A stretch of DNA of 64,000 bases from JAZSNL01 sp045536365 (GCA_045536365.1 JAZSNL010000030.1:118680-182679); one strand, 5' to 3'; shown: positions 18,998-28,162, numbered from the stretch's first letter. Notes: generated by a model not told the origin, from the sequence alone. A program made the numbers and translations.

Positions 18998-20029
18998 ATG
19001 TTGACGTCGTTAAGTGATCCTGCCGGGCCTTTGTCCTGGTTAGTAATTGTAGGTTTAGTTTTTTTATCTGCATTCTTTTCTGGTTGTGAAGTTGTGTATA
19101 ATTACGCAAACAGATATAAAATTAAAATTTGGGCAGATGACGGTAAAAAATCAGCTAAGCTTGCGATAAAAGTAATAGAGATGATTGATAATACGGTTAT
19201 TGCAATATTAATAGGTAATAATATTGTAAATATCGCATCTTCTATTCTTGCATCTACGCTATTAATAGCGTTAATAGGTCCATATGGATCTGTAGTTTCT
19301 ACAATATGTTTAACTATTGTAATTTTTATATTTGGTGAAATATTACCAAAGAATATTGCGAGGGCAAATGCTAATAAATTAGCATTGGTTTTATCTTATC
19401 CAATATTCTTTTTAATGATTGTTTTTACACCTTTAACATTGGTATTTAAATTTATTGTTTTTGTTGTTTCAAAAATGTTTAGATTAAAGGAAAATACAGA
19501 AGAAGTTTTAACAGAAGATGATTTCCAAGATATCATTGAAAAGATTAGTGATGATGGAATTATTGATGAAGATGAAGGTGAAATCATTATAGCAGCGATA
19601 GACTGGGGAGATACTTTAGTTGGTGAAGTGTTAACTAAAAGATCTGATATTGTTGCGATAGATATTAAAAATTGTAATGAAAAATATATTAATGAGTTTA
19701 TTGTTGAAAACTCATATTCTCGTATTCCGGTATATGAAGGTTCAATTAATAATATTATTGGAATATTACATGTTCGTATGTATCTAAAGGAATTATTTAA
19801 TAATAAAAAAGTAAACATAAAAGACATTCTTTTAAAACCATATATAGTAAGTCCTAAAATTAAGATTGATGAAATCTTTGAAGGATTTAAGGAACATCAA
19901 ACTCATATTGCAATTGTAAAAGAAAAGAATAGAACAATTGGTATGGTTACGATGAAAGATATTTTAGAGGAATTAGTTTCAAATATTGACGAAGCTAACA
20001 CTTCTGATGAAGAAGGGGGTGCTGAGTAA
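18998..20029 (+). CDS. CNNM/CorC-type membrane protein lacking the C-terminal domain
   Basis: 343 residues: DUF21 transmembrane domain (residues ~12-160, with SAFFSGCE and GEILPKN), then a CBS pair (~190-325, with YSRIPVYEG and IGMVTMKDILEELV). The usual CorC_HlyC transporter-associated domain is absent, unlike in the partner gene. The family handles Mg2+ or other divalent cations. Its AAAGGAG site lies ~14 bases before the ATG, a long spacing. The stop overlaps the next ATG (TAATG), so the two proteins are coupled and may form a heteromer. Confidence 0.85.
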   Translation: MLTSLSDPAGPLSWLVIVGLVFLSAFFSGCEVVYNYANRYKIKIWADDGKKSAKLAIKVIEMIDNTVIAILIGNNIVNIASSILASTLLIALIGPYGSVVSTICLTIVIFIFGEILPKNIARANANKLALVLSYPIFFLMIVFTPLTLVFKFIVFVVSKMFRLKENTEEVLTEDDFQDIIEKISDDGIIDEDEGEIIIAAIDWGDTLVGEVLTKRSDIVAIDIKNCNEKYINEFIVENSYSRIPVYEGSINNIIGILHVRMYLKELFNNKKVNIKDILLKPYIVSPKIKIDEIFEGFKEHQTHIAIVKEKNRTIGMVTMKDILEELVSNIDEANTSDEEGGAE

Positions 20030-21306
20030 TGCCAAGTTGGGGAATTATTGCAATAATAGCAATTGTTTTATTAGTAGCATTATCTGCGTTCTTTTCAGGA
20101 ACAGAAACAGTTTTTGCAAATGTCAATAAGATTAAATTAGAAAAACTTGCAAAAGAGGGTAATAAAAAAGCAGATCTTGCTAATAAATTAGCAAATAATT
20201 ATCCTTCTTTAATTTCAACTATTTTAATTGGTAATAACTTAGTTAATACTGCAGCGGCTACAATAGCTGGTGTATTATGTACAGCGATATGGCAAGATAA
20301 AGGTGATGTTATCGCATTGTTTGGTATGACTTTAGTTGTATTAATATTTGGTGAAATTTTACCTAAAAATATTACCGCAAAATATAGTAATTCATTATCA
20401 TTAATTCTTGCAGTACCTATTAAATTATGTGAATTAATTTTTAAACCAATTGTTTTTGTTATAACAAAAGCAATTGATAAATTATCACCTATTTGGACTC
20501 CTAAAGAAGAGGATGAAGAAACTGTAACAGGTGAAGAATTAATAAACATGATTGAAGAAATTGAAGAACAAGGTTTTATTGATGATGATACAAGTGAACT
20601 TGTTCAATCAGCGATTGAATTCAAAGATACAACTGCTCACGAAATAATGACACCAAGAGTTGATATTTTTGCTTATAACTTAGAAGATGATATTAATGAA
20701 TTAATTCATTCAGAAGGTTTATTTGATTTTGCAAGAGTAATAGTTTATGAAGAATCAATTGATAATATTAAAGGATTCATTTCAACAAGAAAATTATTAA
20801 CATTAAAATTAGAAAATAAAGAAATTAATTTAGATGAATTAATAACACCTGTTATTTTAGTTCATAAAACTAAATCAATAAGTGATTTACTTACAACATT
20901 TAAAGAAACAAAAACTCATATTGCAGTTGTTGTTGATGAATACGGAGGCACTTTAGGTATCGTTACATTAGAAGATATTTTAGAGGAAATCGTTGGTGAA
21001 ATCTGGGATGAAACAGATGAAATCGAAGAAGAGTATGTTGAAAAATCAGATACAGAATTTATTATTGATGGTGATATGAATATCTATGATATGTTTGAAC
21101 TTATCGGATTAGATGAAGAATTAGTTGAATCTGATTATGAAACAGTAGGTGGATGGTGTACGGAAATTTTAGATGATTTCCCTAAGGAAAATGATACTTT
21201 TGAATTTAGAAATTTAAAAGTTACTATTTTAAAAGTTGATGGAGTTCGTGTTGAAAATATTAGAGTTGAAGTAATTAACTCTGAAGACGAAGAAAAAGAA
21301 GAATAA
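20029..21306 (+). CDS. CNNM/CorC (HlyC/CorC) family transporter, full length
   Basis: 425 residues: DUF21 membrane domain (SAFFSGTE, GEILPKN), CBS pair (EIMTPRVD, VVVDEYGGTLGIVTLEDILEEIVGEI) and the C-terminal CorC_HlyC domain (after ~residue 345, FIIDGDMNIYDMFE). Likely an Mg2+/Co2+ efflux or regulatory protein. One-base overlap with the upstream truncated paralogue shows translational coupling. Confidence 0.9.
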   Translation: MPSWGIIAIIAIVLLVALSAFFSGTETVFANVNKIKLEKLAKEGNKKADLANKLANNYPSLISTILIGNNLVNTAAATIAGVLCTAIWQDKGDVIALFGMTLVVLIFGEILPKNITAKYSNSLSLILAVPIKLCELIFKPIVFVITKAIDKLSPIWTPKEEDEETVTGEELINMIEEIEEQGFIDDDTSELVQSAIEFKDTTAHEIMTPRVDIFAYNLEDDINELIHSEGLFDFARVIVYEESIDNIKGFISTRKLLTLKLENKEINLDELITPVILVHKTKSISDLLTTFKETKTHIAVVVDEYGGTLGIVTLEDILEEIVGEIWDETDEIEEEYVEKSDTEFIIDGDMNIYDMFELIGLDEELVESDYETVGGWCTEILDDFPKENDTFEFRNLKVTILKVDGVRVENIRVEVINSEDEEKEE

Positions 21307-21332
21307 AAAAGGCATAATATTTATGCCTTTTG
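21306..21332 (+). terminator. Terminator after CorC pair
   Basis: AAAAAGGCATAA / TTATGCCTTTT hairpin directly at the stop codon. Confidence 0.9.
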
Positions 21333-21391
21333 TTACTTTTCCCTTTGAAAATTTTAATAAATAAATAAAACTTTACGTAAGGAAAGAAAAT

Positions 21392-21907
21392 ATGATAGTT
21401 CTAATAACTGGGGCATCACACACCGGCAAAACTACACTTGCTCAAAAGTTGCTCGAAAAATATAAATACCCATATCTTTCAATCGATCACCTTAAAATGG
21501 GATTAATTCGTAGTGGAAATACTAAGCTTACTCCAATGAGTAGTGATAAAGCTTTGACCGCATACTTATGGCCTATTGTTAGTGAAATAATTAAAACAGC
21601 TATTGAAAATAAGCAAAATTTAATTATTGAAGGCTGTTATATTCCGTTTGATTGGCAAAAAGATTTTGATTTTGAATATCTAAAAAATATCAAATATTTC
21701 TGTCTTGTAATGAGTGAAAAATATATCAAAAACCACTTTGTTGATATAAAAAAATATGCAAACAATATTGAAAATCGTGTGGATGATGAACATTGTACAT
21801 TAGATAGTGTATTAGCAGATAATGCTGAATTCCTTTTTCTTGCGAAAAAGTATAATGTAAATTACATACTTATTGATGATAAGTATGAAGTTAATATCGA
21901 ATTATAA
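21392..21907 (+). CDS. P-loop kinase-like protein
   Basis: 171 residues. Walker A GASHTGKTT (residues 7-15), then a Walker B-like run ENKQNLIIEGCYIP. The fold matches small nucleoside/adenylate-kinase-like ATPases; the substrate is not recognisable. The start has AAGGAAAG upstream. It stands between two terminators as a single-gene unit. Confidence 0.7.
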   Translation: MIVLITGASHTGKTTLAQKLLEKYKYPYLSIDHLKMGLIRSGNTKLTPMSSDKALTAYLWPIVSEIIKTAIENKQNLIIEGCYIPFDWQKDFDFEYLKNIKYFCLVMSEKYIKNHFVDIKKYANNIENRVDDEHCTLDSVLADNAEFLFLAKKYNVNYILIDDKYEVNIEL

Positions 21908-21947
21908 TGTGAATATGGATTTATCAATTTGTTTTAAAAGAAGAATA

Positions 21948-21985
21948 AAAAATGCATAATACGAATATTCGTATTATGCATTTTT
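21948..21985. terminator. Perfect 38-bp palindrome, bidirectional terminator
   Basis: Two 19-base arms meet at AAT|ATT (center 21966/21967): AAAAATGCATAATACGAAT and its exact complement. It serves the convergent kinase and antitoxin genes and overlaps the last codons and stop of the antitoxin gene. Confidence 0.85.
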
Positions 21986-22252
21986 ATTTTTATTATTTAT
22001 AATCCCTTTTATAAATGAATTTAATTCAATTTTATTTTCATTTCTATTAGAATCGTTTAATGCTTCGATTAATAAAATAGCTTCTTGAAGTTTTTCCATA
22101 GTTTCTTCATATAATTCAACACTCATAATTACCATATCACTATATCCGTTTTTGGTAATAATGATAGGTGTTTCGCTTTCTTTACAAATTTTTGAAATGT
22201 TCGCAGTATTTTTCAATTCGTTGATTGGCAATATTTTTGGTAGTATTTGCAT
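21974..22252 (-). CDS. Orphan Phd/YefM-family antitoxin
   Basis: 92 residues with the Phd/YefM pattern: ILPINELKN at the N-terminus, then TPIIITKNGYSDMVIMSVELYEE. Such proteins bind their own promoter and neutralise Doc/RelE/YoeB-type toxins. No toxin ORF is adjacent on either side, so it is solitary. Upstream (22276-22318) are a direct repeat ATACCATAAT x2 and a TGATATCA palindrome, plausible autoregulatory sites. GAGGG ribosome site. Confidence 0.85.
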   Translation of the reverse strand: MQILPKILPINELKNTANISKICKESETPIIITKNGYSDMVIMSVELYEETMEKLQEAILLIEALNDSNRNENKIELNSFIKGIINNKNKNA

Positions 22253-22372
22253 GTTAACCCCCTCATATTTAATTGTATTTTTATACCATAATTATACCAT
22301 AATTAATATCTGATATCAATAGAATATTGTGATAAAAATTTTTAAAATATTGAAAAAAATGTTATTATTTTC

Positions 22373-22424
22373 TTGACAAATTCATAAAATTAATATATAA
22401 TAGATAGGTAAGCTAAAGCTTACC
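22373..22424 (+). promoter_or_regulatory. feo operon promoter and palindromic operator
   Basis: TTGACA (22373-22378), 17 bases, TATAAT (22396-22401), then a perfect palindrome GGTAAGC-TAAA-GCTTACC (22407-22424) covering the expected transcription start. A dimeric metal sensor of DtxR or Fur type bound here would block initiation; the regulator's identity is inference. Confidence 0.8.
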
Positions 22425-22445
22425 ATTTAAAGAAAGGTGATTTTA

Positions 22446-22658
22446 ATGAATTTAACACAAGCTGAAATTGGTCAAGAATATATCATTAAAGAAATTAAAA
22501 CTGATGATGAAGAATTAAATTCATTTCTATTTTCTTTAGGTTGTTATTCTGGAGAACCTATCACTGTTATTTCTCATATAAATGGTGGGTGTGTAATTGT
22601 TATTAAAGATGCTAGATATAGTATAGATAAGGAATTAGCAGAAGCAATTATAGTATAA
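22446..22658 (+). CDS. feoA: Ferrous iron transport protein FeoA
   Basis: About 70 residues forming the SH3-like FeoA fold (MNLTQAEIGQEY, SLGCYSGEPI, GCVIVIKDARYSID). It is a cytoplasmic partner of FeoB. The start is ATG 22446 with AGAAAGG 8 bases upstream; GTG 22437 lies inside that site. First gene of the feo operon. Confidence 0.9.
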   Translation: MNLTQAEIGQEYIIKEIKTDDEELNSFLFSLGCYSGEPITVISHINGGCVIVIKDARYSIDKELAEAIIV

Positions 22659-22693
22659 ATTAGTTTAATACTAATTTTATTTTTGAATAATTA

Positions 22694-22709
22694 GTAAGCC
22701 TTTGCTTAC
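22694..22709 (+). promoter_or_regulatory. Second GTAAGC-N4-GCTTAC palindrome, before feoB
   Basis: GTAAGC-CTTT-GCTTAC has the same 6-base arms and spacing as the element at the feoA start site but a complementary-type loop. It sits just before the feoB ribosome site (AGGAGGA), so it could be a second operator or an mRNA hairpin affecting feoB translation. Confidence 0.65.
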
Positions 22710-22722
22710 AGGAGGAAGATAT

Positions 22723-24855
22723 ATGATAATAGCATTAGCCGGTAATCCTAATAGTGGAAAAACAACAATGTATAATGCCTTAACTGGTAAAAATGAAAAG
22801 ATTGGTAATTGGGCCGGAGTTACTGTTGAAAAAAAACAATCTTTAATTAAAAAAGGTTTTGTTAAAAATGTATCTGAAGAAGTTATCGTAGTTGATTTAC
22901 CAGGAGCTTATTCAATGTCTCCTTTTACATCAGAAGAAAGTATAACAAGTTCATATGTTAAGAATTCTAATCCTGATGTAATTATTAATATTGTTGACGC
23001 AACTAATTTAAGCCGCAGCTTATTCTTTACTACACAATTATTAGAACTTGGCATTCCTGTAGTTGTTGCGTTGAACAAGACAGATATTAATGAGAAGAAA
23101 GAAACTGAGATTGATGTTGATAAGTTATCAAAGAGTTTAAATTGTTTTGTTGTTGAAACTGTTTCAACATCTTCAAAGGGATTAAAGAAACTTATTGAAA
23201 CTGCTATATCAATAAAGGGTAAAGAACAAGTAGCTCCTTATAAACAAGCTGATATTGATTTAACTAATAAAAATGAAGTAGAAATTGAGGATAGAAAAAG
23301 ATTTGAGTTTGTTAATAAAGTTGTTAGTGAAGTTGAAACTAGAAAGGTTTTAACTAAGAATACTACTTTCCAAGATAAACTTGATTCAATTTTAACTAAT
23401 AAATGGTTAGGTATTCCTATTTTTGCGGTAGTGATGTTCTTGGTATTTTGGATTTCTCAATCTGGTCCAGGGTTATGGATTGCGGAAGGTTATGAATTTG
23501 CAAATGGAAGTAGTATTCCTGGATTAGTTGGATTATTAGAAATGTTTAGTGAATGGGTTGCTGGATTATTAGATAATGCTAGTCCTATTTTACAATCTAT
23601 ATTAATTGATGGTATTTTAGGTGGATTTAGTGCTGTTGTTGGTTTCTTACCTCTTGTTATGGTAATGTATTTCTTAATTGCTTTACTTGAAGATTGCGGT
23701 TATATGGCAAGGGTTTCTGTTGTGCTTGATCCTATTTTTAAAAAGGTTGGTTTATCTGGTAAATCTGTTATTCCTTTTGTAATTGGTACTGGATGTGCCA
23801 TTCCTGGGGTAATGGCATGTAGAACAATTAGAAATGAAAGAGAAAGACGTGCTACTGCAATGCTTGCTCCTTTTATGCCTTGTGGTGCAAAACTTCCGGT
23901 TATTGCGTTATTTGCGGGTGCATTCTTCCCTGAATCTAAATGGGTTGGGGTAACTATGTATTTTGCGGGGATTGTTATTATTTTCCTTTGTGCTTTATTA
24001 ATTAATGCGATAACAGGGAATAAGAATAAGAAGTCTTATTTCATTATTGAATTACCTGAATATAAAGCTCCTAGCCTTTTAAGATCAGCTAAATCAATGT
24101 TAGAAAGAGGTTGGTCTTATATTGTTAAAGCTGGAACTATTATTTTAGTATGTAACTTTGCGGTTCATTTATTACAATCATTCTCTTGGAGTTTTGAATT
24201 CTTAGATTATGGTAGTATTATTGATGCTGCTTATGCACATTTAGAGTCACTAGAAGCAGCTGGTGCTCCTTTAACTGGTGATGCGTTAAATGTTTATTGG
24301 GCAAGTGTTAACCAAGAAGTTGCTGCTTTAGCTGATAAATCAATGTTACATAGTATTGCAACTCCTATTGCGTATATTATTGCACCAGTAATTGGCACTG
24401 TTGTATGGCAACTTGCTGCTGCTGCTGTAACTGGTTTTATTGCAAAAGAGAATGTTGTTGGTACTATTGCAATTTGCTTTGCAATTCCTAATTTAATTAA
24501 TACAACTGATTTAGAAGCAATAGGTGAAGCTTCTAGAATCGCAACAGCGATTGGTATTACTGCTCCTGCAGCTCTTGCGTTCTTAATGTTTAATTTATTT
24601 ACGCCTCCTTGCTTTGCAGCAATAGGTGCGATGAATTCAGAAATTAAGAGTAAAAAATGGCTATTTGCTGGTATCGGTATGCAATTTGCAGTAGGATTTG
24701 TATTATCATTCTTAGTATTCTTCTTTGGAACACTACTAACTAAAGGTAATTTAGGTGATCCTTGGATGCCAATACTTGGATGGGTAATTACAGCTATTTG
24801 TATAGGCATTGCGGCAGCATTAGTATTAAGACAAAATAAGAAATTAAAAGCTTAA
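22723..24855 (+). CDS. feoB: Ferrous iron transporter FeoB
   Basis: About 710 residues. N-terminal G domain (GNPNSGKTT at ~7-15, NWAGVTVEKK, DLPGAYS, NKTD), then a polytopic core with two Gate regions (ARVSVVLDPI, GTGCAIPGVMACRT, GAKLPV). Imports Fe2+ under anoxic conditions. The annotated TTG upstream is rejected in favour of ATG 22723, which follows AGGAGGA at the right distance. Operon: feoA-feoB-Cys-rich protein. Confidence 0.97.
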   Translation: MIIALAGNPNSGKTTMYNALTGKNEKIGNWAGVTVEKKQSLIKKGFVKNVSEEVIVVDLPGAYSMSPFTSEESITSSYVKNSNPDVIINIVDATNLSRSLFFTTQLLELGIPVVVALNKTDINEKKETEIDVDKLSKSLNCFVVETVSTSSKGLKKLIETAISIKGKEQVAPYKQADIDLTNKNEVEIEDRKRFEFVNKVVSEVETRKVLTKNTTFQDKLDSILTNKWLGIPIFAVVMFLVFWISQSGPGLWIAEGYEFANGSSIPGLVGLLEMFSEWVAGLLDNASPILQSILIDGILGGFSAVVGFLPLVMVMYFLIALLEDCGYMARVSVVLDPIFKKVGLSGKSVIPFVIGTGCAIPGVMACRTIRNERERRATAMLAPFMPCGAKLPVIALFAGAFFPESKWVGVTMYFAGIVIIFLCALLINAITGNKNKKSYFIIELPEYKAPSLLRSAKSMLERGWSYIVKAGTIILVCNFAVHLLQSFSWSFEFLDYGSIIDAAYAHLESLEAAGAPLTGDALNVYWASVNQEVAALADKSMLHSIATPIAYIIAPVIGTVVWQLAAAAVTGFIAKENVVGTIAICFAIPNLINTTDLEAIGEASRIATAIGITAPAALAFLMFNLFTPPCFAAIGAMNSEIKSKKWLFAGIGMQFAVGFVLSFLVFFFGTLLTKGNLGDPWMPILGWVITAICIGIAAALVLRQNKKLKA

Positions 24856-24873
24856 AAATTATAAGGAGGACAT

Positions 24874-25038
24874 ATGGTTGATGATATAATTATTATAGTA
24901 GTAATAGTATTAATAATCGGATTTTCTATTCTTTATTTAATTAAACAAAAGAAAAAAGGAAGAAAATGTATTGGATGTCCTTATTGTGATTCTTGTGATA
25001 AAAATAAATGTACTCCTAAAAAGAATAAAAAAGTTTAG
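24874..25038 (+). CDS. FeoB-associated Cys-rich membrane protein
   Basis: 54 residues. One transmembrane helix (residues ~5-23), a Lys-rich stop-transfer segment, then the cluster C-I-G-C-P-Y-C-D-S-C followed by NKC, matching the small FeoB-associated Cys-rich family. It starts 18 bases after feoB with a strong AAGGAGG site and ends in TAG at the terminator stem. Probably aids ferrous iron delivery or FeoB assembly. Confidence 0.88.
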   Translation: MVDDIIIIVVIVLIIGFSILYLIKQKKKGRKCIGCPYCDSCDKNKCTPKKNKKV

Positions 25039-25058
25039 ATGAAAATCTAGACTTTTTT
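25027..25058 (+). terminator. Terminator of feo operon
   Basis: AAAAAAGTTTAGAT / ATCTAGACTTTTTT stem with a GAAA loop, overlapping the last codons of the Cys-rich gene. Confidence 0.85.
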
Positions 25059-25197
25059 ATTACTAAACATTTGCTTTTTTATCTAAAAAGTGGTAGAATA
25101 TTTAACTGTTATATAAGTTACATAATAAGCCTTTTGAAAAATTATTCTTCAAGACTCATAACTTACATATATTATATTTTCATGAAAGGGTGATTTT

Positions 25198-26496
25198 ATG
25201 ATAATGACACAAACTGCAAGTATTATATTAAGTCTTTCTATTGCGTTACTTGCAGGTTTATTATTATCAAGATTAGTTAAAATAATAAAACTACCTGCAG
25301 TAACTGCTTATTTAATTGCAGGTATATTAGTAGGACCTTTTTGTTTAGGTGCTTTAAATATTCCGGGTATTGGAATAACTAAAGAAGAAATTAATAATTT
25401 AGGTTTCATTTCTGATTTAGCTTTAGGATTTATTGCTTTTGCGATGGGAAATGAATTTAGAATATCTCAACTTAAAAAAATTGGTAAACAAGCTACAGTT
25501 ATAGGTATTTTCCAAGCTGTTTTTACAACTATTATAGTAGATGCTGTATTAATAGGATTACACTTTATAATGCCAGATAAATTACCACTTTCTGTTGCGG
25601 TAATTCTAGCATCTGTTGCAACTGCAACAGCTCCAGCAGCAACATTAATGGTAGTTAAACAATATAAAGCTAAAGGAGCAGTTACAGATGTATTATTACC
25701 TGTTGTTGCATTAGATGATGCGGTTGGTTTAATTGTTTTTGCAATATCATTTGGTATTGCTAAATCATTAAATGTAGGCACTGTTGATGCTTTTTCTGTC
25801 ATTATTGAACCATTATTAGAAGTAGTATTATCATTATTGTTAGGATTTTTGATGGGAGTATTATTTACAATATGTGAAAAATATTTCTTTTCAAGATCGA
25901 AAAGAATGGCAGTTTCTGTAACATTCGTAATGATGACAGTTGCGTTATCATGCATGAAATTTCAAATAGGTAATATCCATATTGGATTTTCATCACTTCT
26001 AACATGCATGATGTTAGGAACAGTCTTCTGCAACATGTGTGAAGTATCAGAAGAATTAATGGATAGAGCTGATAGATGGACAGCGCCTATATTAATCTTA
26101 TTCTTTGTTATAAGTGGAGCTGAATTAGAACTATCAGTATTTACTGATTTAGCAGTTGTAATAATTGGTATTGTATATATTATTTCTCGTTCATTTGGTA
26201 AATACTTTGGTGCAAACTTAAGTTCTAAAATGGTTAAAGCAGATTCTAATATTATTAAATACTTAGGTATTACTTTATTACCTCAAGCTGGTGTTGCTTT
26301 AGGTATGGCAAGTAAAGCAATGGAGTTAGGACCTGATGGAAATATCGTTAGAAATATAACTTTATTTGCTGTTTTAATCTATGAAATAATCGGGCCATTC
26401 CTTACTAAGATTGCTTTAACAAAAGCGGGAGATATTAAAGAAGAAGGGCGTACTAACGCAAGAGAAGAACATTTATCAAAAAAACAAATAGCTTAA
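25198..26496 (+). CDS. CPA2-type cation:proton antiporter
   Basis: 432 residues, about 12 membrane helices, Na+/H+ exchanger fold of the KefB/GerN group (LPAVTAYLIAGILVGP, ALDDAVGLIVFA carrying the ion-binding Asp pair region). No C-terminal RCK/TrkA-N domain; the tail ends in ~25 charged residues. Exchanges K+ or Na+ for H+. ATG 25198 follows AAAGGGTG. The 5' region (25096-25195) is a ~95-base leader with a weak TAAGTTA/TAACTTA inverted repeat of no known class. Confidence 0.85.
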   Translation: MIMTQTASIILSLSIALLAGLLLSRLVKIIKLPAVTAYLIAGILVGPFCLGALNIPGIGITKEEINNLGFISDLALGFIAFAMGNEFRISQLKKIGKQATVIGIFQAVFTTIIVDAVLIGLHFIMPDKLPLSVAVILASVATATAPAATLMVVKQYKAKGAVTDVLLPVVALDDAVGLIVFAISFGIAKSLNVGTVDAFSVIIEPLLEVVLSLLLGFLMGVLFTICEKYFFSRSKRMAVSVTFVMMTVALSCMKFQIGNIHIGFSSLLTCMMLGTVFCNMCEVSEELMDRADRWTAPILILFFVISGAELELSVFTDLAVVIIGIVYIISRSFGKYFGANLSSKMVKADSNIIKYLGITLLPQAGVALGMASKAMELGPDGNIVRNITLFAVLIYEIIGPFLTKIALTKAGDIKEEGRTNAREEHLSKKQIA

Positions 26497-26524
26497 AAAG
26501 ATTTGGTTTTCCAAATCTTTTTTA
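26495..26524 (+). terminator. Terminator after antiporter
   Basis: AAAAAGATTTGG / CCAAATCTTTTTT around a TTTT loop. Confidence 0.9.
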
Positions 26525-26612
26525 TTTGGAAAAATTCGCTTAACAAAAAATAAATATACATAACAAATTTTCCCAATTACCCTTTATAACGCCCTTAAAA
26601 CATATCTTTTGT

Positions 26613-26682
26613 TTGACATTTGTGAAAAATAATAGTATAATATGATTAATGTTACAATGGGAAATTTCTATTACCCATTGTA
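26613..26682 (+). promoter_or_regulatory. Promoter and leader hairpin of first sipW gene
   Basis: TTGACA (26613-26618), 17 bases, TATAAT (26636-26641). The short leader contains a perfect inverted repeat TACAATGGG (26653-26661) / CCCATTGTA (26674-26682) with a 12-base loop ending just before the AAAGGAG site, so it may be an operator or a translation-control hairpin. Confidence 0.75.
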
Positions 26683-26696
26683 CAAAGGAGTAAAAT

Positions 26697-27359
26697 ATGG
26701 AAGAAAAACAACTAAATCAAAAAAAGTTTAACCTTTCTAAACTTGATATTGCTGGTATTATACTAGTTCTTGTATTCTTGCCGATCATTATTATCAACTC
26801 TATTATAGTTATTAAAGGTATGGTAAACCCTGAAAAAGTTCCTACAGTATTTGGTTATGGACCACTACTAGTAATCTCAGATTCAATGGACATTGAATAT
26901 GGAGATCCAGGCGCTTTCAATAAAAATGACCTTATCATAATTAAAGAAGTAGATGTCAACGATTTAAAAGAAAATGACATTATTACTTATATTGGAAAAG
27001 ATAAAAAATTCGTTACACATAGAATAAAAAGATTTGAAGAAATTGATGGAGTTACTGTTATAAGAACAAAAGGTGACTTCTCAGTAAGTGAAGACGAACC
27101 AGTATACTTTGATCAAGTTCAAGGTATCTACGTAACTAGAATCCCAGGAATGGGTAAACTAGTTGACTTTATTCAAAAACCAGTAGGTGTTATTATCCTG
27201 CTAGGTATCCCAATTTTAATTTATCTTGCAATAGACTTCTTCTTAAAGAGCAAAGATAAAGAAAAAGTCGATGCAAAAAATGCCGAGCTTGAAGCTGAAA
27301 TCGCAAGATTAAAAGCTGAACAAGCTGCAAAAGAAGAACAAAGTTCTTCTAATAACTAA
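26697..27359 (+). CDS. sipW: SipW-type (ER-like) signal peptidase I, first copy
   Basis: 220 residues. N-terminal helix (~18-40), catalytic Ser63 in SDSM and His108 in THRI, i.e. the Ser-His (not Ser-Lys) dyad of archaeal/ER-type signal peptidases such as SipW. A second helix is near 165-185, with a coiled-coil Lys/Glu/Ala tail. It matures TasA-type fibre precursors; the TasA-like gene follows after ~95 bases. The long charged cytoplasmic tail is not typical of SipW. Confidence 0.88.
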   Translation: MEEKQLNQKKFNLSKLDIAGIILVLVFLPIIIINSIIVIKGMVNPEKVPTVFGYGPLLVISDSMDIEYGDPGAFNKNDLIIIKEVDVNDLKENDIITYIGKDKKFVTHRIKRFEEIDGVTVIRTKGDFSVSEDEPVYFDQVQGIYVTRIPGMGKLVDFIQKPVGVIILLGIPILIYLAIDFFLKSKDKEKVDAKNAELEAEIARLKAEQAAKEEQSSSNN

Positions 27360-27454
27360 GGTAATAACTGGCCACACAGTATTACAAATATATATAATTT
27401 TCGAAAAAAATTAAAAGCTTTTTACATAAAAAATTCGAAAGGAGAAAATTTAAA

Positions 27455-28096
27455 ATGAAAAGAAATAAATTATTTTTATTAGGTTTATTCGTAGTTTTCG
27501 CTGCAGTTTTATCTTTATCTCTAGTTTCTAGTACATTTGCAAAATATGTAACAACTTCTGAAACTGCTCAAGACTCTGCAAGAGTAGCTAAATGGGGAGT
27601 AAATGTTACTACTTCATCAAGCGCTTTTGAAAGAGAATATGAAGCTGATGATGATACTGCAGGAATTACTAATTCTGTTGTAGCAGCTGAAGACGTTCTT
27701 GCTCCTGGTACAGAAGGACAATTAGTTGAAGCTACAATTTCTGGTACTCCTGAAGTTGCCGTTGCTGTTGCCGTTACTGTGGATTTAGAATTAGGCGAAA
27801 ATTGGAAAGTTGGCGATCCAGCTACTGAATATTGCCCATTAGTGTTCACAGTTAATGGAGTTGAATACAAAAAAACAGGTACTATTGCAGAATTAGAAAC
27901 AGCTGTTGAAAATGCTATTAAAGCCGCATTAGGCGAAGGAAACAAAGAAGCAGGAACAGATTTAGCAAAGACATTAGAAGTTACTTGGGAATGGGCATTT
28001 GCAGGTGACGATGTTAATGATACTTTATTAGGTAATGCTGTTGCAGTTCCTACTATTGATTTTTCATTACAAATTTCTGTAACTCAAATCGACTAA
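27455..28096 (+). CDS. TasA/camelysin-like secreted fibre protein
   Basis: 213 residues. Long signal peptide (residues 5-~28) ending SSTFAKY, the SipW-type cleavage context, then a beta-sandwich with ARVAKWGVNVT, DVLAPGTEGQ and repeated alternating Val/Ala strands. TasA homologues polymerise into biofilm matrix fibres. Contains a single Cys and no anchor. The strong AAAGGAG site and C-ending codons suggest high expression; a hairpin terminator follows. Substrate of the adjacent SipW peptidases by inference. Confidence 0.85.
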   Translation: MKRNKLFLLGLFVVFAAVLSLSLVSSTFAKYVTTSETAQDSARVAKWGVNVTTSSSAFEREYEADDDTAGITNSVVAAEDVLAPGTEGQLVEATISGTPEVAVAVAVTVDLELGENWKVGDPATEYCPLVFTVNGVEYKKTGTIAELETAVENAIKAALGEGNKEAGTDLAKTLEVTWEWAFAGDDVNDTLLGNAVAVPTIDFSLQISVTQID

Positions 28097-28162
28097 TCAA
28101 TATTGACTAATAAAAAAAAGATTAAATTTAATCAAAATTAGCCACAAATAATATAAACAAAG

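Noticed and set aside
25060..25197. Cation-sensing riboswitch before the CPA2 antiporter
   Set aside because: Only a weak inverted repeat was found; no known Na+, Li+ or c-di-AMP riboswitch features.
27568..27945. Long minus-strand ORF inside the TasA-like gene
   Set aside because: Shadow of a real gene: no ribosome site, no family features, and complementary codon bias.
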